Source: Cucumis sativus (lineage: Eukaryota; Streptophyta; Magnoliopsida; Cucurbitales; Cucurbitaceae). Taken from it: DNA of 64,000 nucleotides. Of this stretch, positions 48,301 to 61,338 are shown in pieces. The position numbers and the translations under genes were made by a program. Numbering within the stretch: position 1 is the stretch's first letter; each line of letters begins with the position of its first letter. Location: NCBI RefSeq assembly GCF_000004075.3, contig NC_026657.2, positions 6,944,001 to 7,008,000 on the forward strand, in the 5' to 3' direction. The notes beneath the pieces were generated by a model. The model ran no database searches. It saw only the letters and a program-made list of their open reading frames with translations, and had not been told where the DNA came from.

Positions 48301-48920
48301 TTTTTTGCCATCATTGTTTGAGCCAGATACTGAACCTGCGTCTGTTATAGGAGCCTCAGTTTTGTTGTTGTTTGATAGGTTGTTTTCAGTTTCATCCAAA
48401 GCTTTTTTTGTATCTTGAGCTCTCTATGCATGAAAAGAAGGGTGTTTTTTTAGCATGGCAGTCAGTTAAATTGGTGTGGCATATAATCAGGGGAAAATAC
48501 AGTATATAATATCTAAGAGCCAGAATATCATCAAAGATTGATGTACAACAGATGTATCAAGCTAACACATTTGCAGGCATAAGTAATATGATCCAACATC
48601 TAATATCATATGAAGAAGAACTGAAACATACTTCCCGAATACTTATGGAAGAAATTTGTTTGCAGACAAGGACAAGTAAGATAAGAAACGAGCTGAAGTC
48701 GTGTCTTATTATTTATAGAAAACACTGGAAGTAGACATTAGCACCACCAGCACAACATTAAAAAAAATCATTCTAAATTTTAAATTGAAGGAATGAGTGG
48801 AGAAGTTTTGGTTGTATCTTGTAAGCAAGGAAAAGGTGAAAAAGGTGAAGTCGGAGGAACACAGAGCTTTTCAGGTAAAGTAACAACAGAATTGTAAAAG
48901 AAAACCTGTGCCGTCTTCAT
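45385..48920 (-). CDS. Plant-specific TIGR01589-domain protein, 8 coding exons
   Basis: Complement exons 48920-48906, 48423-48277, 48159-48054, 47888-47706, 47249-47084, 46468-46149, 45874-45785 and 45440-45385 join in frame to 360 residues; all introns are GT-AG. Start MKTAQ: an in-frame TAG lies upstream in the same exon, so this ATG is the first usable one in frame. The plant-specific domain covers about 55-125 (VQNLIERCLQLYMN, then WQKLEEENADFFRAYYIRLK). A Pro/Met/Gly-rich middle follows, then a Ser-rich part containing VIPPNGNMSSLSEM, VDTSALDTAFTSD and SLRSLDQIQWNF. The C terminus is acidic (EQEDIVEEFFVDSVPEPPDEEKS). There is no signal peptide or membrane segment. The molecular function is unknown; some databases attach unrelated enzyme names to this family. 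Acidic and Gln/Ser-rich parts could suggest a nuclear role, but that is inference. Confidence 0.88.
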
Positions 48921-50500
48921 ATCAGTTGAAAGCAGAATGATCACATCTCTCTATACAAATTAGAAACTCTTTAAGCACAGCAAAGGCTGCAGAAACAAAC
49001 GTGGTTATATGCATAGGTATAGCTCTTGTAAGCTTGATTATTCACCTGAAATCAGAACATTAATTATTCAATCACCTAGTTCAAAAATAGACAGACATGA
49101 TGAAGTATAAAAAAAAATATACAACACACATTAAAAGTCCACACAACCAGTAAGATTACTAATAAAATGGCTAAATCCTTTGCAAAAAGAGGAATGCTAA
49201 ATAGGGAAGAAAAAAAAACTAAAAATAATAACGTAGTAAATGTGCTTCAGGCATTCCCTTTAGTAGAACGTAGAGAATTACACCACCATCCCATGTCTTT
49301 CTTTCTGAATTTTTAAAAATTAGTTCAGTACATAACTTCCACCGCCAATATTTCTAAAAAAATTAAAAACACTCATTCATAATCATAGCAATCCTCCGAT
49401 AGTCCGATATACCCTGCTAGAATCCACCTACCATACGACTGTTTCTTTTATTTAAAGAAAAGAATATATTTACAAAATGAGTTGTATCTGTAGCGTCAGA
49501 CAAAAACTATATTTATTGTCAATCACTAGCTTAACTCAACTGATTTGAAATTGAAAACAAAAAAGTCACAGGTTCAAATCCCAACTCATGCTTGTACTTA
49601 AAAAATCTTTAGAAAAAAAAATGAATATATTTCTCATCCTGTAAACGCTCATCAATAAACAACATCCGCAACACTCGCAGTTTAAACATCCATCCTCTAA
49701 AATTCAAATGAAAGAATCAATCATTTCAATGAACGAAGCCAATTCAAGAATAGCTCATGTTACATAATTATGGACTCATAAAGCAAAACGTTGACACAAT
49801 GGAACTTCGTTCATAGCATCAAAAAACAAAAAAATATTTTCTCAAAACTAAATTGGATCTCAACTCAGTTAAGAAGACATTGCGAAGAATTACACCTTCG
49901 TTACAGTATAAAAAGAAACCAGCAGAGATATTAGATTACAACTTCAATTTTCACTTCTTCAAACAGATACAAACAAACAAAGAAACAAACCGAAAACAAC
50001 CTAAGCAATATTACCTGCAAACAAGATTCCAACAGTGGTTCAAAAGACTTAGTGTCGACAAATTTAGTAACGTAAGCTCCAGAACAGAGCTCTGAAACTG
50101 GAATTGATACGGATTGATGAACTCAAATGGCAGCTGAACTTCGCAGCTGAGATTTACTCAAAGCTTAGTAGCTAAAAGGCAATAACGAAAAGAAATCCTC
50201 CATCGGAAGCCGGAATAGCGAGAGAGAAAAAAGGAAGAGAATAAAATCAAATCAAATGGAAGAAAAGAGGAAGGGAAATGTTGAACATGGATTTGTTAAC
50301 GACATTATTGATAGCAGAGAAGAAGCAGAGAAGAAGGAAAAGAAAACAAAAATCTTGCTGGGCGATGACGGTGCCCAAATTAATGTAATGGGAGATTTGT
50401 AAGAAAGAAAGAAAGAAAAAAAATATTTAAGAGTCGGCTTGGTGATATTTTGGAAAGGATGGCTTGTCTTGTCTCGGCTCGGCTCGGCTTTTAGTTTTGC
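48921..50500 (-). other. 5' leader and promoter of the TIGR01589-domain gene
   Basis: On the minus strand a leader exon probably ends at about 50014 with the donor CAGGTAATATTG (complement) and splices to an acceptor shortly before the coding start: TTTCTGCAG at about 48991, or TTTCAG at about 49046. This gives a leader intron of about 1 kb. The region 50100-50550 is richer in G and C and A/G-rich on the plus strand, as expected for a leader and core promoter. No other coding exon is supported. Confidence 0.5.
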
Positions 50501-53500
50501 GGCGCTGTTAACGACGAAGAGAAGAGAGAATCATTTGGGGCATCGGTTCACGGGCAAACGACGGTGACGTATTGTAGACGAACGCCCAATCACTTTCATT
50601 CTCATTTATTATAATTATATTTATACATATTTTGTTCTTTTCCTCATTGAGGTTAAATTTTAAAATACCCTTTTTCTCTAATTGAAAATAATATTTACAA
50701 AATATAATCAAATTTTAATAGCTATTAACGATGGACACTAAAAGACATATATCAATATTTTTTATGATGATAAACATTAGCACTAACGGATCTTGAAATT
50801 CTATACAAAGAGCATCGAATACTATATAATAAATACACTAAAAAATGTTTAAAAAATCACTACATTTGTAGCAATAAAGAAATATAGACATTTTTCACGT
50901 TATTTTTTGTAATATAGATATGTTAATTTAAAAATTGCATAAAGAAAATGAATAATACATTTTTCATGAAATATGATTAAGAGAGAAAGTTTGGATTACC
51001 GACTTTGTTTTTTTTTTTTTCTCTAAGTATTTGCTAGATAACAAATGAAAGCTATGAAATAAGTTGGTGTTTTATCTTAATATGTTTTTTTTTTCACTTT
51101 TTAAAAAAATTATCTTACTATTAGTTAGTAAATAATAGGTCGCCGGAAACAACTACTACATAGCCATAAATTAGTGAATAAAGCATTATTCGATATATAT
51201 GGTAATATGACACTTCAAAAATTAATATTAAAATACAAAATCGAACAATGTGAGGGGGCAAGCTCCCTCGCTCTTTAATAAATTTAGTTCGGGATAGAAG
51301 TTTATCGATATGCATTAATTAAAATAGAAAATAAAGCAAAAATATAATTATTTCGTTTTTTTTTTTTCTCTTTCTTTTTTTCCAATAAGTAGGGCTCAAG
51401 AGTCGTGTCTTCAAAAGTTATATCTTTCTTTTTCCTTTCTTCCTAAATTACACGAAACTATCATTATCTATTTAATTAATTTCATTAAAAGCTCTTCCAC
51501 CTAATTTCCATTGTTATAATTGATAAGATTAAAAAAAAAAGTTCACTAAAATGGAAAAAAATTATACGTATTGTGCAAAATATATATATATAATATGCAC
51601 GTGCCAAAATGACTAATCGTAAGATGATGTCAATGTTCACTTGTATGCAATGTCAATTATTACAACATTTTGATATCTAAGTTAACATATGAAATATATA
51701 TATAGTTTAGTTAAATACAAAAATAGTAAGATTAGGGTTCGTTCATGAAAGTTGTTTGTTCTTTAAATTTTTCCTTTAGGACTCATTGTTGAATAAAGCT
51801 ATTTATTTTGTCTTTCTTTTCGTCACTAGTGTTGTAATAATTGGTTTGCACATGATATTCAACACAATGTCAACAACATAGTTTGCAGTGTTTGTGGTTA
51901 GCAAGTTGTTAGGCCAAGCTTGTATATTTATTTTTATCAACTCTCATCCATTTTAGCTCTAATATAACATATGCATAGACTGTAGTCAATGTTATATTTG
52001 AACATATATTTGTCCATTTTAAGTATCGTACTTCCTCAAAAGCTAAGTTACGAACTAGCTAGCTAGGCATGCTAGGAATATACGTTCAATCTTAAGAATT
52101 AATGAAAAAAATGTGAAAAACAAGAAGAGAACTATATTATTACTTCCACGTGATCTCTTTTTAGAATATTATTCAATTAAAAGAAGTCACAACTCTACTA
52201 CGCATACAAATTTCGGTAAAACAAAGAACTATCTTGTTTTGTTTTTTCGTGGCTAAAGTTGAAGATGACTAAGACTCATCTTTTCATGGACGGTCTCTCC
52301 CCACATCTTCAATTAATTATTATGAGTGTAGTTAAAAGTTTAAAAACAAAATTAGTCAATTTTTTTTGTGTCAAGGTTGAGAAGGGGTGTGGGGGACACA
52401 AATTTGAGAGAGAATGAGAGAATTAGATTTAAGAAGATGCAAAAAGGAAGCATTGAGCAACATACAAGTTGTTGGTTAAATTATTATATGATGAGTGTGT
52501 GTGTGTGTGTACCCACAAATGTTCAAAAAACAAAAAGGCTTTGATGATTTGATTTTTTATATAGTTTAGATTCAATATAATATTAAATCATGTGAGATGG
52601 GGTCCCAATTAGGGGTATAGTGTGTGTGGTCCAATTGCAAGAAATCAAAATTGCCCCATCAATCTCATAATTTCTCCTTTGCTAATGCCTTAGATTTTCC
52701 CAGATATTATTCCCTCTTCCTTTCTTTTCTTTCTTTTCTTCTTCTTCTTCTTCTTCTTCTTCTTGTTTTTGCAATGGACCACTCTTTTCTCCCTTTTTCT
52801 TTTTTCATTCTTTCAATATCTAATGTTTATAAAATGTATGGATGAGAATTTTATTTTTCAATTGCTAACTATATATATGTGATAAATGTTTTGTAAAATT
52901 AAACATTTCTAATACGAGGCAACAAAAAATTAAAAAAGAAAAGAAAAGAAAGGGATGTGATAAAGGGAGAGAGAAAGTAAAGGGAAATGAAATGGTGTGT
53001 GTAAGAATTGTAAGTTTCGACCATTCCTTTGAAAAGAAAAACTTTATGGGCAATAATTTGAGTATTTGTCAATTTCTATCTTTTTTCACTACTCAATTAG
53101 TCATTCAAAATTTAATATTTGGACCTCACTCCATCATCTCAACTCTCAACCATTGCTTACAATAACATCAAATAATAAATTCATTTTTCGTTTTTTGTTA
53201 TGACTTCTAATTAGTTTCTGTTATATTTTCTCTTCTAAATAACAATATTGCATCTCTAATCAATACTTCTACACATTTCATTATAATTCTAAATAATCTC
53301 TCCACCTACACTATTCTTCTCTTTTCTCCTTATTTGAAAACAAAACAAAAATCAATAACATCCTCTACATTTTTTAAAAAAAATATAACGAATGGCTAAA
53401 TATTTATAGTCTATCAAACAATTTCAAAAACAAAAATGTAGAAAATACAAAAGAAAAAAATGTCTCACAATTATTTGGTGTCGAAGAAGTACACTATCAT

Positions 53501-53860
53501 TTAGATTTAGCTTAAATTTGGGTAGTAAAATCTAGACGACTGTTTATATTTAGTATTCAATAGTTTAGATTTAATCATTCAAATTTTACTACATAAATCT
53601 AAACAGTTTCTTAAAGATTATTTGGTATAGGATCGTGTGATATTTGACAGGCGATATTGAATAACAACGGTTTGAAAATATATATATAAAAAAATTGACA
53701 GAAGAAAGATGATGAAAAAAAAAGAGACAAATATAAAATATTATTTAAAAAATATCGCTTTAAGGACAGTAAATATTGGAAGGATTTGTTATATTTATCA
53801 AAATTAAGTTATACATTATTCTTTTATTAAATTAAGCAAATTAGGATATTAAATATGTAT
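50501..53860. other. AT-rich gene-poor spacer
   Basis: I see no coding exon. It holds many A/T runs, a (TG)n tract near 52495-52510, and a (TTC)n tract at 52738-52764. A small open frame around the (TTC)n tract is low-complexity and unsupported. Confidence 0.6.
52738..52764. repeat. (TTC)n microsatellite
   Basis: Nine TTC/CTT units within a longer C/T-rich stretch (52710-52770). Confidence 0.9.
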
Positions 53861-53869
53861 GTGGAACAG

Positions 53870-54310
53870 CGTGGGGGACGCGGCTGATGAGGCAGCCAAG
53901 CTGGTGACGAGCTGAGCGTGATAGACACGTGACTGAATTTAAGCCATAAGCTTTGAGGTTTTCTTTTATGATAATACGATTAATGATTTTTGGATTAGCA
54001 AAGTTAATCCTAACATAAGAGTGGAATTAAGATAATAAAAAAGCTTCCAATCAGATCAGGACGTGTGTCGTCCAATTTTGTTTGGTTTCATATGCCCCCA
54101 ATCAATAAGGGCCGAATGCTGACAAGTTTTGGGTGTCAGGAGTGGGGCCCATGGAATCAACTTGGAACGTACACGTGTCGATAGGAGAACTGAGAACCGT
54201 GGCGATAGAAGAACCGTTGGAAGGGCGGGAGCTGAGTCAAATGGAGGGACGGAACAACTTTCAAAATTCCCGCTATGTTCCATGCTGTCCTCACTCCTGA
54301 CGTGGCTCCA
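53870..54310. promoter_or_regulatory. GC-richer island with clustered ACGT elements
   Basis: Within about 440 bases, in a strongly AT-rich desert, the sequence becomes G/C-rich and carries several ACGT-core sites: G-box CACGTG at 53926-53931, ACGTGTGTCG at 54061, ACGT at 54167 followed by CACGTG at 54172-54177, and TGACGTGGC at 54298-54306. These resemble ABA-responsive elements bound by bZIP factors. No gene starts nearby: the PnsL2-like gene begins 1.2 kb to the right and nothing coding is seen to the left. It may be a distal element, the promoter of a non-coding transcript, or a relic. Confidence 0.35.
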
Positions 54311-55485
54311 CATTTTATTTCGCTCATTTCTTCTTAACTTTCTTACAACTTCTACCTAACAATTTCATGTACTAAAGGAACAATAAAATTTAAAATATTT
54401 GTATTTTCGATTTTGTTAAAATCCAATGGATTAAGTTTTAAATTCTAAAATTTCAAAATTATTGTTGACAAGTCAATTAAATTTTTAACCTACAAAACCA
54501 ATTAGAGAACCCATAGGTTTTAAATATCAATAGAATCTAAATCCTTCAATAATAAAAAATATGTATATGGATTCGATTTTGATCAAATTAGTTACAACAT
54601 GGATTAAATTGCTAGAGATTTGAAAGTATATAAATAAAATTACTTCACTACGAAGTGAAATGCAAAATTAACTAAAGCTATTATTGAAGTTTTAATGAAA
54701 TTATACAAAATACCCGTTAATCAACCATACATAAAATTTGAGTATTATTAAAGTTTGCATAACACTACTCCACTGATGACATGTCAACAGAGGATAACCC
54801 ATTGAAAATTTGTGAACATAACTCATGAAATTCAATTAATTGGTGTGAGTTATGTTTTAATATATTAATTATGAGCATAACTAGATACTTATAATTTTAC
54901 TTTGAAATTGAATGTTTAGAAATTTATAGACATGATCGAAGTATGTTTAAGATTAGATGAATGCAAATGAAGGAAGGAATAAGATGGATATGGCCCAAAT
55001 TAATAAAAGGGTAAGGGAAGAGTTTTGGCTCATCTATTTTGAAACAACTCTAAATGATGGTCTCTATTGAGTCCACTAATGCCCTAGAGAAAAACCATTT
55101 CAATTTAGAAGAAAGATTTGATGGGAAGTAAAGAGGATGGGCCGTTATGAAGATTGGAATTAAATGGACGGACTTTATGATAAATAAATAAATAAAAAAA
55201 GGTGTCCAATTAAGCCATGGATTTGAAAGCCTATATACCTCTCTAAACCAAAAACAATGGTGCTCTTTAATTTGAGTTTCTCATTTCCTAAATTAATCCA
55301 CTATATATAATCAAATGATTTACACATAATTTTAAGTAATTTAATAGTGTGGGACAAAGTGATAAAATGTAAGGTTGTGAATGAATATAATGAAATGGAT
55401 AAGAAGGTAAGGTAAAGGCCACAAAGTGTGTGTATGTTCTCCCTAAGGAAATGAACGGTAAGAACCCAAAAGTACATCCAAAGCC
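54311..55485. other. AT-rich spacer and promoter of the PsbQ-like gene
   Basis: No coding exon is seen. A CCACTATATATAATC stretch at 55301-55315 is the best TATA candidate for the downstream gene, about 175 bases before its ATG. Confidence 0.45.
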
Positions 55486-56183
55486 ATGCCTACCCTTGCC
55501 AACGCCAACCCCAACACTCTCTTCTCCTCTCGCATCTCCACTCCCCACAAATCCCGCCACCGCCCCCACTTCCCCGTCATCACTGCCTCCCTTCCCATCC
55601 ACCGTCGCCATATCGCGACAACCCTTGCACTGGTGGTTGGGTTGCAAGCTGCAACACCCCTCGTGGCGCTAGCCCAAAGTTGGGGTACACATTCGTTCAT
55701 TAAGGAGAGATATTTCGAGCCCGGTTTGTCAGCCGAGGAGGCAGTGGCGAGGATAAAACAAACAGCGGAAGGACTTCATAGCATCCGTGAGATGCTTGAG
55801 ACGACGTCATGGAGGTATGTCATCTTCTACATTCGTTTGAAGTCGGCCTATCTGTCCCAAGACTTGAAAACTGCCATGACTACTTTGCCACAAGCTCGCC
55901 GAAACGATTTCGTTAAGACCGCTAATGAGTTGGTTGATAACATGGCTGAGGTATGTACTTTTGTTACTCTTTGATTTTACTAGTTGAATACTTACTAATT
56001 AAATTTAGTGGAAAGTCTAATTATTGATTAATGTTTTTCTTATTGAAGATTAATTTGATTAATTTGGATGATGATGTGTTTCAGTTGGATTATTACGTTC
56101 GCACACCCAAGGTGTACGAGTCATATTTGTACTACGAAAAGACATTGAAATCCATTGATGATCTGGTGGCTTTACTTGCATAG
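55486..56183 (+). CDS. PsbQ-like protein, NDH lumenal subunit (PnsL2/PQL1-like), 2 exons
   Basis: Exons 55486-55950 and 56085-56183 join in phase 0 through a GT-AG intron to 187 residues. The N terminus is a chloroplast transit peptide (Ser/Thr/Arg/His-rich). A thylakoid signal follows, with a twin-arginine (RRHIATT), a hydrophobic stretch (LALVVGLQAATPLVAL) and an Ala-x-Ala-like cleavage region near LALAQ. The mature part is a PsbQ-like four-helix bundle: WGTHSFIKERYFEPGL, EEAVARIKQTAEGL, WRYVIFYIRLKSAYLSQDL, then YVRTPKVYESYLYYEKTLKSID. These blocks fit the PQL proteins of the chloroplast NADH dehydrogenase-like complex, which supports cyclic electron flow round photosystem I. I favour PnsL2 (PQL1) over PnsL3, from memory of the RTPKVYESYLYYEKTLKSID ending. 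It stands alone in a gene-poor stretch. Confidence 0.88.
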
Positions 56184-57849
56184 ATGTAAATAAAATAATA
56201 TCAAATGTTCTTCATCCCCCAAAATTATTGAATGCATCCAAATTTGTAGATTTGTGTTATTGTTTTAAGATTTCTGTAGTCTTTTTTATTAGTTAATTGT
56301 ATTAATTAATTCATGTGTAAAAAATTATTTTATTCCAGTAATTGTTATGAAATAAGAAGGTTATTAATTACTTTCATTATAAAAAATAAATACGAATTTC
56401 TTATTCTAATTCTCAATCTACGTGCAATTTTAAAGAATGTCTATTTTAAAACTACTTTTTATATGTCTATAAAATGTATTCGAGTGAAATATTACAACTT
56501 TGGAGAGAATACGAACCTATATTTTTAACATACATCATACCATAAATTTTAACCATATGCAAAAGATAATTTGTTCGCATGCGTTTTCGATTAATGACAA
56601 ATGATTTGACCTTTTATTTTTCGTTTTCAAACAAAATGATAAGTTCATAGAATGAGTCTAATAACATGGTTGGTGGTGGTACTTTATTTTCTTGAAAGCA
56701 GTGGTTAGATATTTGTTATATTTATTAATTAAAAATATTAAGTCATCCAACTCATAATTAATTAACCCATGATCTTATTCCCTGTCCATTTCATAATCTT
56801 ATAAAATTAAATATCATCAAGGTTTGAGTTTTTATATAGTAATTTAAGTACGTGTAAAATTTCTAAAGTTAAAAAATATAAAATAAATCAATCACCATCA
56901 TATCGAACAAAAGTGTGTATAAATATAGAAGAATCCAATTAGTTAGAATTTTGTAGTTGAAAAATGATCAATCTTATTATTCAACAACATTGTTATATAT
57001 AGCAATGAATAAAAAGTAGTGCATGAGTCTTACTAAAATACGTACAATCTCTCGTACATATAATGATACGGTAACGTTGTCACTCTTACGAGTAAGTGAA
57101 GACCGATGTTTGAATTGATCTCTCTTATTTTTCTAAAGAGGACATGATAGGGTGTTTGAATTATGTTATACTCAACTCGTCCGCCTTTAATTTACGGAAA
57201 GTCATAGATGGATCTTGAAAAGAAAATAGAGTTTTTTCAAACGGATTCTATTGGTTGTAATTAAAAAGTAAAAGATGGTTGAAGATAGAAAAAGAAAAAG
57301 GGTTTAGGGTTGAAAGAGTTAGGTTTTTTGTAGAAAGGGAAAAAAGGAAGAAGAGAGGATAAGGAAGGTACGTTGAACATTGAAGAAAAAGACGAATTTG
57401 AGTTCCACTCTCTCAACTATATAATATGCCCAAAAAATGACATTTCCTATATGTCTTCCTTTTTTTTCAATCTCCTCATCTCTAACTTCCTTATCACATC
57501 TCCCACCTAACCAACTACCACTTACCACATACTCATCTTATATATTTATTTATAAATTAAACGCACACCCTCCATTTTACTTCTTAGAATATTATATAAT
57601 ACAAGAAAATTCATATAGCTTGAAATTTATTAATTTCAATTCAATAGAGTGCTATTCAAAAACTGATTCAAACAATGTAGATTTCAAAACAGTTTTAAGC
57701 TATGATGGAATGTTTGAATATTTTATCAAATAATACATATAATGATATTGGTAAGGAAAGAAAAGAAAATGGCATTGAAATTACTTGACAAGGAAGACTA
57801 TTGTTTGCTCATATTCAATATATGTGTATGTATAAGAAAGTAATAATGA

Positions 57850-57867
57850 TGGTGGTGGTGGTGGTGG
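57850..57867. repeat. (TGG)n microsatellite
   Basis: Six TGG/GGT units, close to an (AT)n run at 57911-57930. Confidence 0.85.
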
Positions 57868-58319
57868 GATACACATCATAAAAAGTAACTATAGTTATAG
57901 TGTCCATCTAAATATATATATATATATATAGGGTTGCCTCCATAACTAATAACTAATAACCAAAAATAAGAAAGTGTTATAATTATAAGTATTTATTTTC
58001 TATATTAAAGTTTTACTATATCTAGATCTCCAATAATTTAGGGTCAAAGTTGAAGTGTTAATGAATGGGGCCAAGGGGGGATGAGGTGCATCACGTGACT
58101 TTCATTACCCCTTTTCTTCTTTCCCTTTTTCTTGAGAATTATGTGACACTCCTCTTTTAATTGTTTCAATTCTATTTTTATGTATATGTATATATTCCTT
58201 TTTGGATATTCCAAAACTATCCTTTTAATTTTTTTATTTTAAATTAAAGAACTTCAACTACTTCATTTTCTTTTTGACCCCACTTGTCACGTCGCAATAA
58301 CCCTAACCTAATCTTATTA

Positions 58320-58830
58320 AAGAGGATTCACGGTTCGGTTTCAAGTTGAAATTACATCGAACTACAAAACGTAAAACAAAAATCGCATGTAATCAAAATC
58401 AAATCGTACGTTTGTGTCAAACCGACGAATCAAAATCGAATTAATCACATATGCGATTCGATTTCGGTTCAGTTTAAATTCTGAAGAACCTCAACCTATC
58501 AAAAAACATCGAGTTTGATAAAATTTGCTTTTCTGTTTTAAATTTCAGACAATCTTGAGCCACCGAAGCACTGAGTTCTATAAAATTTATCGTTCTATTT
58601 TAGATCTTAGTGGATCTCATATCAACATATTTAACCGAGTTTTAGAAACAAAACCCTTATGAACATTTTTCTAAATTTATTTTAAATCAAACGGTTCAGT
58701 TCGTTTTAGAATCAGTTTAAAACATTAGATCAAACCGAACAACATAAGAAGCAGTTTCAACTTAACACAAACTACACTCAACCACACACAATAATCATAT
58801 TCGATTCGATTTTCAAAATTAAGTATACCA
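58320..58830. repeat. Candidate dispersed repeat, type undetermined
   Basis: This block differs from its surroundings by recurrent TCGATT/AATCGA, CGGTTC/GAACCG and CAAACCGA words. Its ends show weak inverted similarity: CAAGTTGAAAT near 58342 against GTTTCAACTTAA near 58754, and CGGTTCGGTTT near 58331 against AAACCGAAC variants near 58733. It has no open frame of note. It could be an old non-autonomous DNA transposon or another degenerate repeat. Confidence 0.3.
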
Positions 58831-61033
58831 TAAGTTGTTTTATTGGTTAAATTAAGAAGATATATAGATGATGGTATTTATAATTAGAAAAATAGTTAGA
58901 AGGCAGCTTGGGTTTTAATATTTAATAAAATAATATTTTTGTTTATTGAGAATTGGGTGATGATCATAATTAAGTGTGTTGAAGCACTTCAATGGGTAAA
59001 GAGTAAGAGTGTACCAAATCATATGTTATTAAAAATTGGTTTGGTCGGTGGATATTATCATTTTAAACATTATTTTAATTTAATCTATCTTATTACTTAC
59101 TTAATTAATTAATGAATATTAGTTATTGTATTATTATATTAAGTTTAGTCAATGAACCCACAAATTAAAGTCCCCTCTTTGGCTCCACAAAACCCTATCC
59201 CAAACCCTTTACCATTCACATTCACACTTTGCACAACCCCCCACATGAGGTATCCAAATTTGAGACCAACCTTATATATATATATATATATATGCTTTAA
59301 ATGACAGTTTTCTCCTATACTTTTTTGTAAAAAAATGCATAGACAAATTATGAGAAGCAGCTTTGATATGTTAGGGTATGTAAGTAAAAACATGCATGGG
59401 CTAAAATTAATCCAAAGTAAAAGGTATATTATATATAAATTAAATATGGCATGGTGAGGTGAGACACGATATCAAAATCAACATGCTTCTTTTAATCTAT
59501 TTTGTATAGGTAAATATTCAGGCATTACAATATAATATATAGTTTGACTCCATGTTTAAAATCTACTTTATCTATGTATATATAAATTAATTTGAATGGG
59601 TGTTTAAAAATAAAGAAATATGGATGATTTTATGAAGCAACAATAATTAAGTGGAAATTAAAAGTTTTAAGAATTGATTAATTATATTAATTCGTAAAAA
59701 TTAAGAGAGAAAACTAATAAAAATTTGTAAAGTCGTTTTGAGTATTACATTGGAAGTAACGTGGAGGAGTGGCATGCACGTTGACATTTGACATTATTAT
59801 TCTTTTTTTTTTCTTCCTTCTATATCAAGAAAATAAAAACTCTTTATTTATATATATATATATATGACTTTATTTATTTTGTTTTGAAATTGTACTTCTC
59901 GAGTACGCAAACAAAAGAAAATTACATTAAACCTTTTATCTAGACTTTCGAGAAGTGTTTGGAATAAAGAGTAGGTTATTATAGTTAAATTATGATAGTT
60001 TGTCTAGAGTTTGGGTTATATTAATGACGTTGTAGATCATTTTTGTTTGAGAAGAAAATAGTAAACAAGGTAAATAGTAAAAGCAAGTTGCTAAACTAGT
60101 TGGAAGTTAATTTGATGGAGGTTGAATTCAAAAGTTATCAAAATAAATAAATAACATTATAATAATTTATAATTCCACATTAATTTTAGTAAAACATAGT
60201 TTATAAAAAATAAAATTGATCATATTGCAAAAACTAATCACTGAATTACTTAAAAAAAAAAAAAAAAAAGAAATATGAACTAAAAATGAGCTGTCATACT
60301 ATTTTCTCTAAAACTTTCCTATTACATATATGTCTTAGAATTTAACGAAGGTATAACGTAAACTTTTCCAACAATATTAAAATTAGAATGCATAACACAA
60401 TTTTTTAATTCCAACCCCAATTAAACTAATTAAGCTATTACGATCTCTCTTATCTATAGTAATAATAATATTAAAGCTAGGGGCAATTTGGAGATTTTCC
60501 AATTTAATAAATATTGAAGAATCTTAGGAAGGGGTAATGTTGGCATTTTGTTATTATGTTAGGATGAGTTGTAGGTTTGCACGATGTAATGCATGTGAAT
60601 CCACTAAAGAGAAAACTTGGTGGTGGCGACAGCACCAATTCCATAATAAATTATTAGAGGTTTTATTTTTTATGTTATCTTATATAATTAAAACCTATTT
60701 TTTTGTTGTTAAAAGTAATTGTTAAGTAATTGGACTGGGAAAAATGAAAAGAAATAAAATAGTAGTCTCAAGTGTTAAACCCTATATAATGAACTAATGG
60801 TTTGGTGGGTGCATGGGAAAAAAAAATATATATATATATTTGTAAGGGTGGGAGAACCATGGAGATGAGTAGTATAGAAAAGATATGAATTAATTGTAAT
60901 GTAATGTAATTGGTATTTATTTATTTGTGTGTTTTGTCTTCTTCGGTTGAAATTTGAATAGAAGAAAATAAAAAAGATTGTAATGTAATTGGCGAATTGT
61001 GGAGTGGTCCTTTCCTTTGCAACTTGCAAAACT

Positions 61034-61035
61034 AA

Positions 61036-61095
<60 letters not shown>
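61034..61095. repeat. (TAA)n microsatellite upstream of the ABA receptor gene
   Basis: About 20 perfect TAA units, ending roughly 245 bases before the PYL start codon. Its length makes it likely to vary between individuals. Confidence 0.95.
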
Positions 61096-61096
<1 letters not shown>

Positions 61097-61338
61097 TTGT
61101 CGGTGAATGAGTGTGAGTGGTATTTATTAAATTAATATTATTATTTATAAGAAAATAGAAAGAAAAAAAAAGAGCCTGCGGAAATAGAGCTAAAGACGTG
61201 GGGCACTGTGCCTTTGCAAAAACCAAAGGAGGTTGAGATTCAGGCTCTTCCATTATCACCATCTTTCACAATACCTCATACCCCCTTCTTTCTACTCTTC
61301 CTCGCCCTACTCTCGCCTGAATTCTATTCTATCCAATC

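Larger units (their letters stand above)
56184..61338. other. 5 kb AT-rich gene-poor spacer
   Basis: No convincing exon lies on either strand. The stretch contains several microsatellites: (TGG)n at 57850-57867, (AT)n at 57911-57930, (TA)n at 59273-59293 and 59847-59865, and (TAA)n at 61034-61095. It also contains a compositionally different repeat-like block near 58320-58830. The right end is the promoter and leader of the ABA receptor gene. Confidence 0.6.

Noticed and set aside
55443-55700. Minus-strand open frames opposite the PsbQ-like gene
   Set aside because: They are shadows of the GC-richer transit peptide coding region.
61032-61262. Minus-strand frame ending in poly-Leu
   Set aside because: The poly-Leu is a direct translation of the (TAA)n microsatellite.
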